15,956 nucleotides of DNA from Planctomycetota bacterium (GTDB lineage: Bacteria > Planctomycetota > Planctomycetia > Pirellulales > Lacipirellulaceae): NCBI GenBank assembly GCA_022615465.1, contig JAKEGR010000065.1, positions 1 to 15,956 of the forward strand. Reading direction: 5' to 3'. A model generated the notes under the pieces. It had not been told where the DNA came from. It did no database searches and saw nothing but the letters and a program-made list of their open reading frames with translations. Each line of letters starts with the position of its first letter. The first letter of the stretch is position 1. The translations under genes and the position numbers were made by a program. Positions 7,552 through 14,460 of the stretch are shown piece after piece.

Positions 7552-8913
7552 ATGCACATCATGAAATCCACAACCGCTACAACTCGTCGTGAATTCATCC
7601 AACAAGCAGCAGCCATCACCGCCGTCGGGTCCGCGGCGTCACACCTGGCCTTTGCCGCCAGCCCGAAACCGGCCGACAAACCATCGCCGAACAGCCGCAT
7701 CCACGTCGGCCTGATTGGCTGTGGCGGCATGGGCCGCGCCAACCTCAACAATTGCGCCCAACATCCGGATGTCGTCGTCACGGCTGCCTGCGATGCGTTT
7801 GCAGACCGGCGCAACGCCACCGTCGAGCAATACAAGGACACCTGCAAAGGCTACGAGGATTTCCGCGAGATGCTTCAGCAGCCTGACCTTGATGCGGTGA
7901 TCATCGCCACGCCACCGCACTGGCATTGTTTGCAGGCCATTGCCGCGTGCGAGGCGGGGAAGGACATTTACTTGCAGAAGCCGATGACTTTGCATCTCGG
8001 CGAAAGCCTCGCGGTGCGCAACGCCGTGAAGAAGCATAACGTCATTGTGCAAGTCGGCACGCAGATTCACGCCTCGGACAACTATCGGAGAGTCGTGGAA
8101 ACGATTCGCAGCGGCAATTTGGGTGCCATTGGCACGGTGCGAACCTTCAACGTCATGAACCAGACGCCCGCCGGCGTCGGCACCTCAAAGGAAAACCCGC
8201 TGCCACCGGGAATGAATTGGGATCTCTGGTGCGGGCCGGGGCCGCTCATCCCCTACAATCAAATCCTCGCGCGAGACTCGTATCATCACGGTTCCTGGAT
8301 GGCTTACAGCGGCGGTTGGACGCCCGGCATGGCACCACACATCATTGACCTGCCCATCTGGGCACTTGATCTTGGTTACCCGCTCCGCACGAGTTCGTCT
8401 GGCGGACGGTTCATCATCAACGATGATGGAGACGCTTACGACAATCACGAAGTGCTCTGGCAATTTCCCAAATGCACGATGACCTGGATGTCGTCGCTCA
8501 CCAACAGCTACGGATTCGATCTGCACGGCGATCCTCAACCGCGGCGTCGCATCGGCACCTACTTCCACGGGGTGAATGGGACGATGTATGCGGACTACGA
8601 CATGTTCAAGATCGTGCCCGAAGGCGATGCCATGAAAGACCGACAACCGCCGCCGCAATCCATCGCGTCATCGCCCGGCCACGAACGCGAATGGCTGGAT
8701 TGCATCAAGTCACGACAACAGCCAAGTTGCAGTGTGTTCTATCACGTACGCATCGACGTGCCGATCGTGCTGAGTTTGCTCTCCCTCAAGTTGGGCCGCT
8801 CGGTTTGCTTCGACCCGCAGACCGAGACAATCGTTGGCGATCCGGAAGCGGCACAATTGGCCGTGCCACAATACCGTGACCCATGGAAGTTCCCGGCGCA
8901 GTATTGCTCCTGA
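7552..8913 (+). CDS. Tat-exported Gfo/Idh/MocA family oxidoreductase
   Basis: This 453-residue protein starts with a twin-arginine signal (TTRREFIQQAA, RR at 12-13, hydrophobic run to about 35), so it is probably exported folded, with its nucleotide already bound. The N-terminal Rossmann domain shows VGLIGCGGMGRANL (52-65), and IIATPPHWH (117-125) follows. The usual EKP catalytic-loop motif is QKP here (142-144). The C-terminal alpha/beta domain includes NWDLWCGP and a GGWTPGMAPHIIDLP stretch typical of planctomycete and Verrucomicrobia members. The substrate is unknown. Such proteins commonly accompany glycoside hydrolases and are thought to act on sugars or sugar acids. A second ATG three codons on (7561) is possible, and neither start has a clear Shine-Dalgarno site. 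It diverges from the GH78 gene and converges with the fucosidase gene. Confidence 0.88.
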   Translation: MHIMKSTTATTRREFIQQAAAITAVGSAASHLAFAASPKPADKPSPNSRIHVGLIGCGGMGRANLNNCAQHPDVVVTAACDAFADRRNATVEQYKDTCKGYEDFREMLQQPDLDAVIIATPPHWHCLQAIAACEAGKDIYLQKPMTLHLGESLAVRNAVKKHNVIVQVGTQIHASDNYRRVVETIRSGNLGAIGTVRTFNVMNQTPAGVGTSKENPLPPGMNWDLWCGPGPLIPYNQILARDSYHHGSWMAYSGGWTPGMAPHIIDLPIWALDLGYPLRTSSSGGRFIINDDGDAYDNHEVLWQFPKCTMTWMSSLTNSYGFDLHGDPQPRRRIGTYFHGVNGTMYADYDMFKIVPEGDAMKDRQPPPQSIASSPGHEREWLDCIKSRQQPSCSVFYHVRIDVPIVLSLLSLKLGRSVCFDPQTETIVGDPEAAQLAVPQYRDPWKFPAQYCS

Positions 8914-8937
8914 TCCACGCAAGTGTCGTCAGACTCC

Positions 8938-8962
8938 TGCATAGGCGGTGAACGCCCATGCA
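8938..8962. terminator. Possible bidirectional terminator hairpin between convergent genes
   Basis: TGCATAGGCG (8938-8947) and CGCCCATGCA (8953-8962) pair over ten positions with one A/C mismatch around a 5-nt loop. It sits 24 nt after the oxidoreductase stop and 73 nt beyond the fucosidase stop on the other strand. Position favours a shared terminator, but no T-run follows on the plus strand. The rest of the 8914-9035 spacer shows nothing else I can name. Confidence 0.35.
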
Positions 8963-9035
8963 TCAAATCGCGCGGCCGCCCAGGTGCTTTTCTGAGCGAT
9001 TATTGAGCATTAAGCTAAGGACTGGGGTTGGCGGG

Positions 9036-10436
9036 CTACGGCGTCGCGATGTCGAGCGGCCCGGCGGTTTCCAGCACGACGACCGTGTCGATCGGGTCCA
9101 GCGGTTCGACCGGCAGCGACACGATCGTATCGTCGCCGTCGCGCTCGGCCGTGAGCGCCTGGCCGGTCGCCAAAAGCCTCGCCCCGCCGGTCTTGCTGCG
9201 TAAGCCCGGCACGCGCAGCTTGCCATCCGGGGGCCAGTCGAATACATGCAGATAGAGCGTCGCATGGTCATCGCCCTGCCTGGCGGTGCAGCGACCCCAT
9301 GCCAACGCGGCAAACGGGCTGGCAGTCGTCGCGTGAATCGATTCGCCATTGGCGTGCATCCACTTGCCAATCGCGGAGAGCCGTTCGACGCTCTCCGGCG
9401 GTATCTCACCATCCGCCGTAGGGCCGACGTTGAGCAAGTAGTTCCCGCCCTTGGAGGCAATATCGACCAGATTGCGGACGAGAGTCTCCGCCGACTTCCA
9501 GTTGTGGTCGTGCTTGTGGAAGCCCCATGTGTCGTTCATCGTCATGCACGATTCCCAATCGACCCCTGGAACTCCCGTGGCGGGGATTTGCTGTTCGGGC
9601 GTGCCAAAATCGCCCACGTACTCTTGATCGCCCTTATTGAGGCCCTCCATGCCATCGCGTCCCCTGCCGACGCGGTTGTTGATGATCAACGATGGCTTCC
9701 GCTCGCGCAGCCAGGCATAAATCTCGCGGCCGTCGGCTTCCTCCCACCAATCGAGCCATTCGCCGTCGAACCACATCACTTCGGGGTCACACGAGTCGAG
9801 CAGTTCCTGGAGCTGCGCCCGCAGGTAGTCGGTGAATTCCTGCTTGCGGCCGGGCTTGATCTGGGTCGGGTTGTACGTTTTGCCGCCGCGCGTCTGCGCC
9901 GGGTGATGCCAATCCATGATCGAATGGTACGTGCAAAACTTGAGTCCTTGCTTGCGGCATTCGTCGGCAAGCGGCATCAGCAGGTCTTTGCCATACGGCG
10001 TGCGATCGACAACATCCCAGTCGGTGGTCTTCGTGTCGAACAGGCAGAAGCCGTCGTGATGCTTCGACGTGATCACGACGTACTCCATGCCGGCATCCTT
10101 GGCGATGCGGACCCACTCGGCCGGATCGTATTTCAGTGGATTAAACCGCTTGGCAAGCGGCTCATACTCCGCGACGGGAATGTCGGCGCCGTTCATGATC
10201 CATTCGCCCGCGCCGCCAACGGGTTTGCCGTTCCACTCGCCCGCCGCCACCGAGTACACGCCCCAGTGGATGAACATGCCGAATCGCGCTTCGCGCCACC
10301 AGCGCATGCGGGCATCCTTATCCGCGGGCGTCTCCTGCGGAGGAGTTGTTGATGTTGGTGCCTCGCCAGCGGCCAGGTGCGGCCAGCCCAACACGATGGC
10401 CACGAATAGCAGCAATAGCGTTTGAATGTTTCTCAT
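9036..10436 (-). CDS. Secreted alpha-L-fucosidase, glycoside hydrolase family 29
   Basis: This 466-residue enzyme should remove alpha-linked L-fucose by the retaining mechanism of GH29. A Sec signal peptide covers about residues 1-24 (hydrophobic 6-17, then LAAGEA). The (beta/alpha)8 catalytic domain follows, with FGMFIHWGVYS (52-62), a PLKYDPAEWV stretch, VVITSKHHDGFCLF (120-133), CTYHSIMDWHHP (168-179) and VMWFDGEW (220-227). D224 is the expected nucleophile. After DIASKGGNYLLNVGPTADG a small beta-sandwich closes the protein. Length is normal for the family. AGGAG at 10451-10447 lies 10 nt before the ATG and supports this start. Substrate is inferred from neighbours: with GH78 and GH28 enzymes nearby, fucosylated pectin (rhamnogalacturonan) side chains are plausible, and fucoidan-type or other fucosides cannot be excluded. 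Confidence 0.93.
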   Translation of the reverse strand: MRNIQTLLLLFVAIVLGWPHLAAGEAPTSTTPPQETPADKDARMRWWREARFGMFIHWGVYSVAAGEWNGKPVGGAGEWIMNGADIPVAEYEPLAKRFNPLKYDPAEWVRIAKDAGMEYVVITSKHHDGFCLFDTKTTDWDVVDRTPYGKDLLMPLADECRKQGLKFCTYHSIMDWHHPAQTRGGKTYNPTQIKPGRKQEFTDYLRAQLQELLDSCDPEVMWFDGEWLDWWEEADGREIYAWLRERKPSLIINNRVGRGRDGMEGLNKGDQEYVGDFGTPEQQIPATGVPGVDWESCMTMNDTWGFHKHDHNWKSAETLVRNLVDIASKGGNYLLNVGPTADGEIPPESVERLSAIGKWMHANGESIHATTASPFAALAWGRCTARQGDDHATLYLHVFDWPPDGKLRVPGLRSKTGGARLLATGQALTAERDGDDTIVSLPVEPLDPIDTVVVLETAGPLDIATP

Positions 10437-10467
10437 GGGGTGCGATCTCCTGACGACGCGTCACAAC

Positions 10468-10478
10468 CGCAAGTTGCG
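10468..10478. promoter_or_regulatory. Palindrome upstream of the fucosidase gene, possible operator
   Basis: CGCAA-G-TTGCG is a perfect 11-bp palindrome centred 37 bp upstream of the fucosidase ATG. Its size and symmetry resemble LacI-type operators, which often control sugar genes. No second copy was found beside the other hydrolase genes, so this remains a weak candidate. Confidence 0.2.
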
Positions 10479-10676
10479 ATTGGCGGGGAATGGAAATGGA
10501 CGGCGGGCTTGGGTTGGATTCATCCTTGGTCGAGTTCAGGTCATCCTTCCCCAGGGCGTGCCGCCCTCACTGAAGTTAGCGTCAGCACCAGCGATTTTCC
10601 AGTCTCTAACCGAGAAAAGTTTCAGCGAGCGATGATGTCGAGGGATCCAATCCCATGTTGATTCCGCATAACCTCG

Positions 10677-10761
10677 GCCTGAAAGGCTATGATACGATAG
10701 CCTAGGCCGCAGGCCTGGGTTTGTGCCGTGATTTATCACCAAGCCCTGTAAGGGCGAGATA
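10677..10761 (-). repeat. Dispersed-type composite repeat, unit A (three hairpins, minus orientation)
   Basis: Read on the minus strand from 10761, the unit has three parts: TATCTCGCCCTTACAGGGCT, then the hairpin CCCAGGCC-TGC-GGCCTAGG (10719-10701), then CTATCGTAT and the hairpin GCCT-TTC-AGGC (10687-10677). It aligns part by part with unit B (10778-10864) in the opposite orientation. Differences within stems are largely compensated by the partner base. An alternative stem GGCTAT/ATAGCC (10685-10690, 10697-10702) is also possible. No reading frame of interest crosses it. Confidence 0.7.
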
Positions 10762-10797
10762 GGATGGGGCGTGAATGTATCTCGCCCTTACAGGGCT
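10742..10797. repeat. 20-bp perfect inverted repeat joining units A and B
   Basis: The arms 10742-10761 and 10778-10797 are exact reverse complements over 20 bp, separated by 16 nt. They are the first segments (containing GCCCTTACAGGGC, itself a short hairpin) of two head-to-head copies of the same composite repeat. A cruciform or long RNA hairpin is possible. It lies between the divergent fucosidase and GH28 genes. Confidence 0.85.
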
Positions 10798-10864
10798 AGG
10801 AATGTGATGGGGGATCGTTTCCCAGGGCTGCGCCCTGGGCTGTCGTATTTTGCTCCTTCGGAGC
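10778..10864 (+). repeat. Dispersed-type composite repeat, unit B (three hairpins, plus orientation)
   Basis: The plus-strand copy reads TATCTCGCCCTTACAGGGCT, a spacer, the hairpin CCCAGGGC-TGC-GCCCTGGG (10821-10839), then CTGTCGTAT and the hairpin GCTCC-TTC-GGAGC (10852-10864). Loops TGC and TTC are the same as in unit A while stem bases differ in matched pairs. From memory, elements with these CTTACAGGGC and CCTTCGGAG cores are dispersed between genes in PVC-group genomes. A genome search is needed to confirm this. Confidence 0.7.
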
Positions 10865-10899
10865 GTGAGAACCGAAGACCGACCACGTAAGGCGGGGAA

Positions 10900-10934
10900 C
10901 CCTCACCTTAACCCTCACCCACGGGGCAAGGGAA
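10900..10934. repeat. Copy of a CCCTCACC-TTAACCCTCACCC-type dispersed repeat
   Basis: The sequence CCCTCACCTTAACCCTCACC followed by CACGGGGCAAGGGAA matches the widespread intergenic pattern CCCTCACCCTAACCCTCTCCC-n-GGGAGAGGGAA, allowing for decay. That pattern is often mis-annotated as coding because it translates to PHPNPLP-like peptides, and one frame here reads PHLNPHPRGKG. The CCC and GGG runs can form a short hairpin. It follows unit B by 35 nt. Confidence 0.5.
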
Positions 10935-10940
10935 TATCTG

Positions 10941-10997
10941 TACGCCGCAGGCGTTCCACTCCAAAGCCCAGGGTCGCGCAGCGCAGGGGCTGGGTGG
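10941..10997. repeat. Third palindromic repeat in the nest, degenerate
   Basis: ACGCC-GCA-GGCGT (10942-10954) is a 5-bp hairpin. It is followed by AAAGCCCAGGGTCGCGCAGCG and a partial return arm with CTGGG (10990-10994) pairing with CCCAG (10967-10971). The layout resembles another intergenic repeat type that I recall from planctomycetes, in which an intact second arm reads back to CCCTGGG. Here that arm has decayed. Confidence 0.4.
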
Positions 10998-11033
10998 CAG
11001 TAGCGGAAAACAAACGGACCACAATGACCAATC

Positions 11034-11038
11034 AGGAG
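11034..11038 (+). promoter_or_regulatory. Ribosome binding site deciding the GH28 start
   Basis: AGGAG lies 9 nt before ATG 11048, ideal spacing. It lies after the in-frame ATG at 11024, so it argues for the later start, which also gives a clean signal peptide. Confidence 0.7.
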
Positions 11039-11047
11039 TACAATCCA

Positions 11048-12655
11048 ATGTTCGCACCCATCTTCTGTTTTTTCTGGAGCGTGGCGGCCTTGGCCGCCGC
11101 GGCGTTCGCCTCCGAGGGCGTTTTCGATCCGCGCGACTTCGGCGCGAAACCGGATGGCCAGACGCTCTGCACCGAACCGATCCAGCGGGCCATTGACGCC
11201 TGCGCCGCGGCGAACGGCGGCACCGTCCTGCTGGCGGGGGGCAAGTTTCTCTCCGGCACCATCACCCTACGCAGCCACGTCACCCTGCGGATCGAGACCG
11301 GCGCGACCTTGCTCGGCAGCACGAACATCGCGCACTACCCGCACAACATTCCGTCCGTCCGTTCCTACACGGACAATTATGTCAAGCAAAGCCTGATCGC
11401 CGGCGAGAACTTGGAAAACATCGGCCTCGTCGGCGCGGGGCTGATTGACGGGCAGGGCGGCAGCTTCATCAAAAACCGTGAGCGGCCTTACGAGAACCGG
11501 CCCTTCCTCATCCGGCTCGTGAATTGTCGTGATGTGCTCGTTGAGGGCCTGCGCTTGCGGAACTCGGCGATGTGGATGCAGCATTATCTGGCCTGCGAGC
11601 GCGTGACCGTGCGTGGCGTCCACGTCTGGAATTACGGCAATGAGAACAACGACGGCATTGACCTGGATGGCTGCCAGGATTGCACGGTGTCGCAGTGTGT
11701 GTTCGACTCCGACGACGACGGCATCACTCTGAAGAGCACGTTGGACCGACCCTGCGCGCGGATCACGATCAGCGACTGCATCGCGCGTAGCCGTTGCAGC
11801 GCCATCAAGATGGGCACCGAATCAAATGGCGGATTCAAGGATATCACGATCAACAACTGCGTCGTCACCTCGCCGATAGGAGGGAATGGCACGGCAGGCA
11901 GGCCGCGCGGACTGGCGGGCATCGCCCTGGAGCTGGTGGACGGCGGCCAGCTAGAGCGCATTGCCATCGCCAACATCACCATCCAGGGCGTTTCAACACC
12001 ATTGTTCCTGCGGTTGGGCGATCGCGGCCGGCCCTTCGATCCCAACCGGCCGCCGCCCGCGATCGGTTCCTTCCAGGACGTTGTCATCAACAACATCGTC
12101 GCTACCGGGGTCTCGAACATCGGTTGCTCGATCACGGGCCAGCCGGACCACCCGATCGAGAATGTTTCCCTCGGCAACCTCCAGTTCCACTTCGAGGGGG
12201 GCGGCACGCGCGAGCTGGCAGTCAGGCCAGTGGAGGAGCTGCCAAAGCAATACCCGGAATGCAACATGTTCGGCGAGTTGCCTGCCTATGGTTTCTACTG
12301 CCGACACGTCCGCGGACTGCGGTTTGCCAATGTGCAGTTGCGAACCACCGAGCCAGACCCGCGACCGGCGATGGTTTTCGATGATGTCGAACATTTGACG
12401 CTTTCCAGCTTCGATGCCGACCAGTGGCCGAACAGCCTTCCGATGCTGAGCCTGATCCAAACCCGCGGCGCGTTGATCAGCGGCTGCCAGCCCAGGCTGG
12501 CCGACGGGACATTTCTGCGGCTTTCCGGCAGCGGCACGCGCCGGGTGACCCTCGTGGCGAACGACTTCAGCCATGTCGGCAAAGTCGCCGAATTCGCCGC
12601 CGACGTCGCGAAAGACGCGCTGTCACTCACCGCGAACCAGGCTGGGGACAAGTAA
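11048..12655 (+). CDS. Secreted polygalacturonase-like enzyme, glycoside hydrolase family 28
   Basis: The product is a 535-residue right-handed beta-helix hydrolase likely to cleave galacturonic-acid-containing chains. A Sec signal peptide is at residues 1-22 (AAAAFA before SEG). FDPRDFGAKPDG (26-37) and the region to about 95 form the N-terminal pectate-lyase-3-like cap. The active-site motifs are NNDGIDLDG (200-208) and DSDDDGI (220-226), supplying the three catalytic-type aspartates. They are followed by SAIKMGTESNGG (251-262), the form taken by many bacterial GH28-like proteins in place of the classical GHG. I could not place a clear RIK motif, so specificity may differ from plain polygalacturonase, for example rhamnogalacturonan or exo action. 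The frame is open back to 10850, but that part crosses repeats and is not coding. Its stop lies 5 bp from the convergent gene at 12661. Confidence 0.88.
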   Translation: MFAPIFCFFWSVAALAAAAFASEGVFDPRDFGAKPDGQTLCTEPIQRAIDACAAANGGTVLLAGGKFLSGTITLRSHVTLRIETGATLLGSTNIAHYPHNIPSVRSYTDNYVKQSLIAGENLENIGLVGAGLIDGQGGSFIKNRERPYENRPFLIRLVNCRDVLVEGLRLRNSAMWMQHYLACERVTVRGVHVWNYGNENNDGIDLDGCQDCTVSQCVFDSDDDGITLKSTLDRPCARITISDCIARSRCSAIKMGTESNGGFKDITINNCVVTSPIGGNGTAGRPRGLAGIALELVDGGQLERIAIANITIQGVSTPLFLRLGDRGRPFDPNRPPPAIGSFQDVVINNIVATGVSNIGCSITGQPDHPIENVSLGNLQFHFEGGGTRELAVRPVEELPKQYPECNMFGELPAYGFYCRHVRGLRFANVQLRTTEPDPRPAMVFDDVEHLTLSSFDADQWPNSLPMLSLIQTRGALISGCQPRLADGTFLRLSGSGTRRVTLVANDFSHVGKVAEFAADVAKDALSLTANQAGDK

Positions 12656-12660
12656 GCGGC

Positions 12661-14460
12661 TTACTGTGTGTGATGCGCGCACGGTGTGCGCCGAGTGCCC
12701 GGTGCGAGAATCAGTCGGACGACGCGCACGTCGCCGGGCGGGATGGCGAGGCGGATGTCGGCTGGATCGAGGGGTTCGTCGCCTTCGGGCGTGCAGAGAC
12801 AAGCGGCTCGCACGTACCCGGGGCCGGTATGGCGGATGGCGGCCAATTGGGGAGCGGCGTCAACCTGCGGCGATTCGTTGTAGGTTTTCGTAATGCCCTC
12901 GTTGTTCACCAGCGTGACGATCCAGCCATCCGCCGTCCGGTTGTAGAGCGATTCGAGTCGGCCGGAAATTTGCAGCGGCACGAGTTCATCGCGTAACTGG
13001 GCCAGCACCGTTGCCAGAGCGCCGGCACCGACCGGCCCGTCTTCCCGGTAAATTACCACGGCGCCACGACCGCGCCGCACCCATGCGTGGCCAGGACCGA
13101 CCGCGCCCGGCATCTCCGGCTTCAGCTTCAATACGCGGGCAATGGCGGCGTGTTTCGCGTCGGCTTCGCACAACAGCAGCGTTCCGCCCTGATGCACGTA
13201 CTTGCGGAGACGTTCGGCGAGGAGGGCGTCCGGCGCAACCTCCCCCGCCAGGAGAAGCACCGGATAGGAAGCGAGAACAGCGTCGGGGGCGTTATTGAGA
13301 ATCACATCGAGGATGTCGCCGTAGGGCGACGCGACGAGATAGCCCTTCTCATTGCGCTTTACCTGCACGTCGAGGCTGTCGGGGAAAAAGGTCTCCCAGA
13401 GGTCGAGGATGCATTGATCGCCCGGCGAATAGGGAAAGGCATTCCACGCGAGCTTGTCGCCGAAACCGGGGTAGCTCCCGTGGAGCGGATCAATGAACAA
13501 CCCAACGGGCGTGTATGGGATGCCGCGGTCGGGGTAGCGTTTTGTAAACGCGTAAAACCGCGATCCTTCTTCGCCCAATCGGGAGAGCGGCAGCGTGCCA
13601 TCGGGTCCGGGCTGCTGGCTGCGGAAAAAATTGAGCCAACCGCCTTCCGCGACCACGACGTCGGCCCCCGCCATGTAGGCGACGTAGTAGGTGCGCCGGT
13701 GCAAACTCAAAGAATGGCCGCGATCCGGGCCGGAGTATTCGCCCCAGGTTTTCCGTGGATCCTCATCATACATGGAGGGGCCGTACCAGGACGAGAAATC
13801 AATGAGCCACGGTTTGCCGTATTGCCGGGCGGCCCCGCGGGTGAAAGCAATGTGCATCTGTGTGCTGTTGATATTCTCGCCGACCTCGCTGCCCACGATG
13901 TCCGCACCCCATTCGCAGGCGTAGTGCTGATAACAGTAGTGGCCGTTGATCGAACTGAACAATAGGAGTTCCTCTGTCTTGGCCTTGGCCCGAGCATCGG
14001 CGGCGAGCCGGTTGAAGTACGCCTTGACCACTTCGGCGGCTTCGGCGCGCGTGCGCGGCGGTTGCGGATAGCCGCCATAATGTTTGTAGCCGGCACCGTC
14101 GGGTTGCCCGCTCTTGAGGTGGTGGAACGAGTATCCCCACTCGGCCACGCCATACTTGGCCAGGCCCAGGTCCGCAATGGGACGCTGCTGGAGCGTGGCG
14201 ATGTGGACCGGACTGTCGTCCCCGCCGCCCAGCGTGAACCAGAAAGGTCTTCCCTGAACTGGTCGCGGACGCCAGGGGCCTGCCGCGAGTTGGTTGTAGG
14301 AAGGAACTGGGTCGCCGGGAACAATGCGATCTTCAGCAACACCAGACCAGGCAGCGGCCCTCAACGCCAGACTGGCCGCGACGATGGCCAGGATCGTCGC
14401 GGAATTTCTACCGACAACGACCGCGGACCGGCGAACTGTTTTTCCATCAGCGTCATTCAT
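12661..14460 (-). CDS. Putative glycoside hydrolase, unassigned family, with GH42-trimerisation-like C-terminal domain
   Basis: I do not recognise the family. The 599-residue protein begins with a basic N-terminus and one hydrophobic segment (about 19-38), a signal peptide or membrane anchor. Residues about 70-345 look like a (beta/alpha)8 barrel rich in aromatic residues (WFTLGGGDD, GVAEWGYSFHHL, LLLFSSINGHYCYQHYACEW). Candidate catalytic acids are E192/E195 in GSEVGENIN and E272 in VVVAEGGW. Residues about 376-440 (PVLLLAGEVAP, RKYVHQGGTLLLCEADAKH) resemble the glutamine-amidotransferase-like domain of GH42 enzymes, and a beta-rich domain ends the protein. Context with GH78, GH29 and GH28 genes supports a role in plant or algal glycan breakdown. 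The ATG overlaps the stop of an upstream ORF (ATGA). I see no Shine-Dalgarno site. Confidence 0.75.
   Translation of the reverse strand: MNDADGKTVRRSAVVVGRNSATILAIVAASLALRAAAWSGVAEDRIVPGDPVPSYNQLAAGPWRPRPVQGRPFWFTLGGGDDSPVHIATLQQRPIADLGLAKYGVAEWGYSFHHLKSGQPDGAGYKHYGGYPQPPRTRAEAAEVVKAYFNRLAADARAKAKTEELLLFSSINGHYCYQHYACEWGADIVGSEVGENINSTQMHIAFTRGAARQYGKPWLIDFSSWYGPSMYDEDPRKTWGEYSGPDRGHSLSLHRRTYYVAYMAGADVVVAEGGWLNFFRSQQPGPDGTLPLSRLGEEGSRFYAFTKRYPDRGIPYTPVGLFIDPLHGSYPGFGDKLAWNAFPYSPGDQCILDLWETFFPDSLDVQVKRNEKGYLVASPYGDILDVILNNAPDAVLASYPVLLLAGEVAPDALLAERLRKYVHQGGTLLLCEADAKHAAIARVLKLKPEMPGAVGPGHAWVRRGRGAVVIYREDGPVGAGALATVLAQLRDELVPLQISGRLESLYNRTADGWIVTLVNNEGITKTYNESPQVDAAPQLAAIRHTGPGYVRAACLCTPEGDEPLDPADIRLAIPPGDVRVVRLILAPGTRRTPCAHHTQ

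Noticed and set aside
9246..10352. Plus-strand open frame of 368 codons inside the fucosidase gene
   Set aside because: It is antisense to an intact GH29 gene with a signal peptide, catalytic motif and ribosome site. The plus frame shows none of these.
10850..11047. Upstream in-frame extension of the GH28 gene from a TTG start
   Set aside because: It crosses palindromic repeats and gives a PHLNPHPRGKG-like peptide known from mis-annotated repeats. AGGAG and the signal peptide place the start at 11048.
13087..13965. Plus-strand open frame of 292 codons inside the 599-residue hydrolase-like gene
   Set aside because: The minus-strand protein has a signal segment and a coherent domain order, while the plus frame has no recognisable motif.
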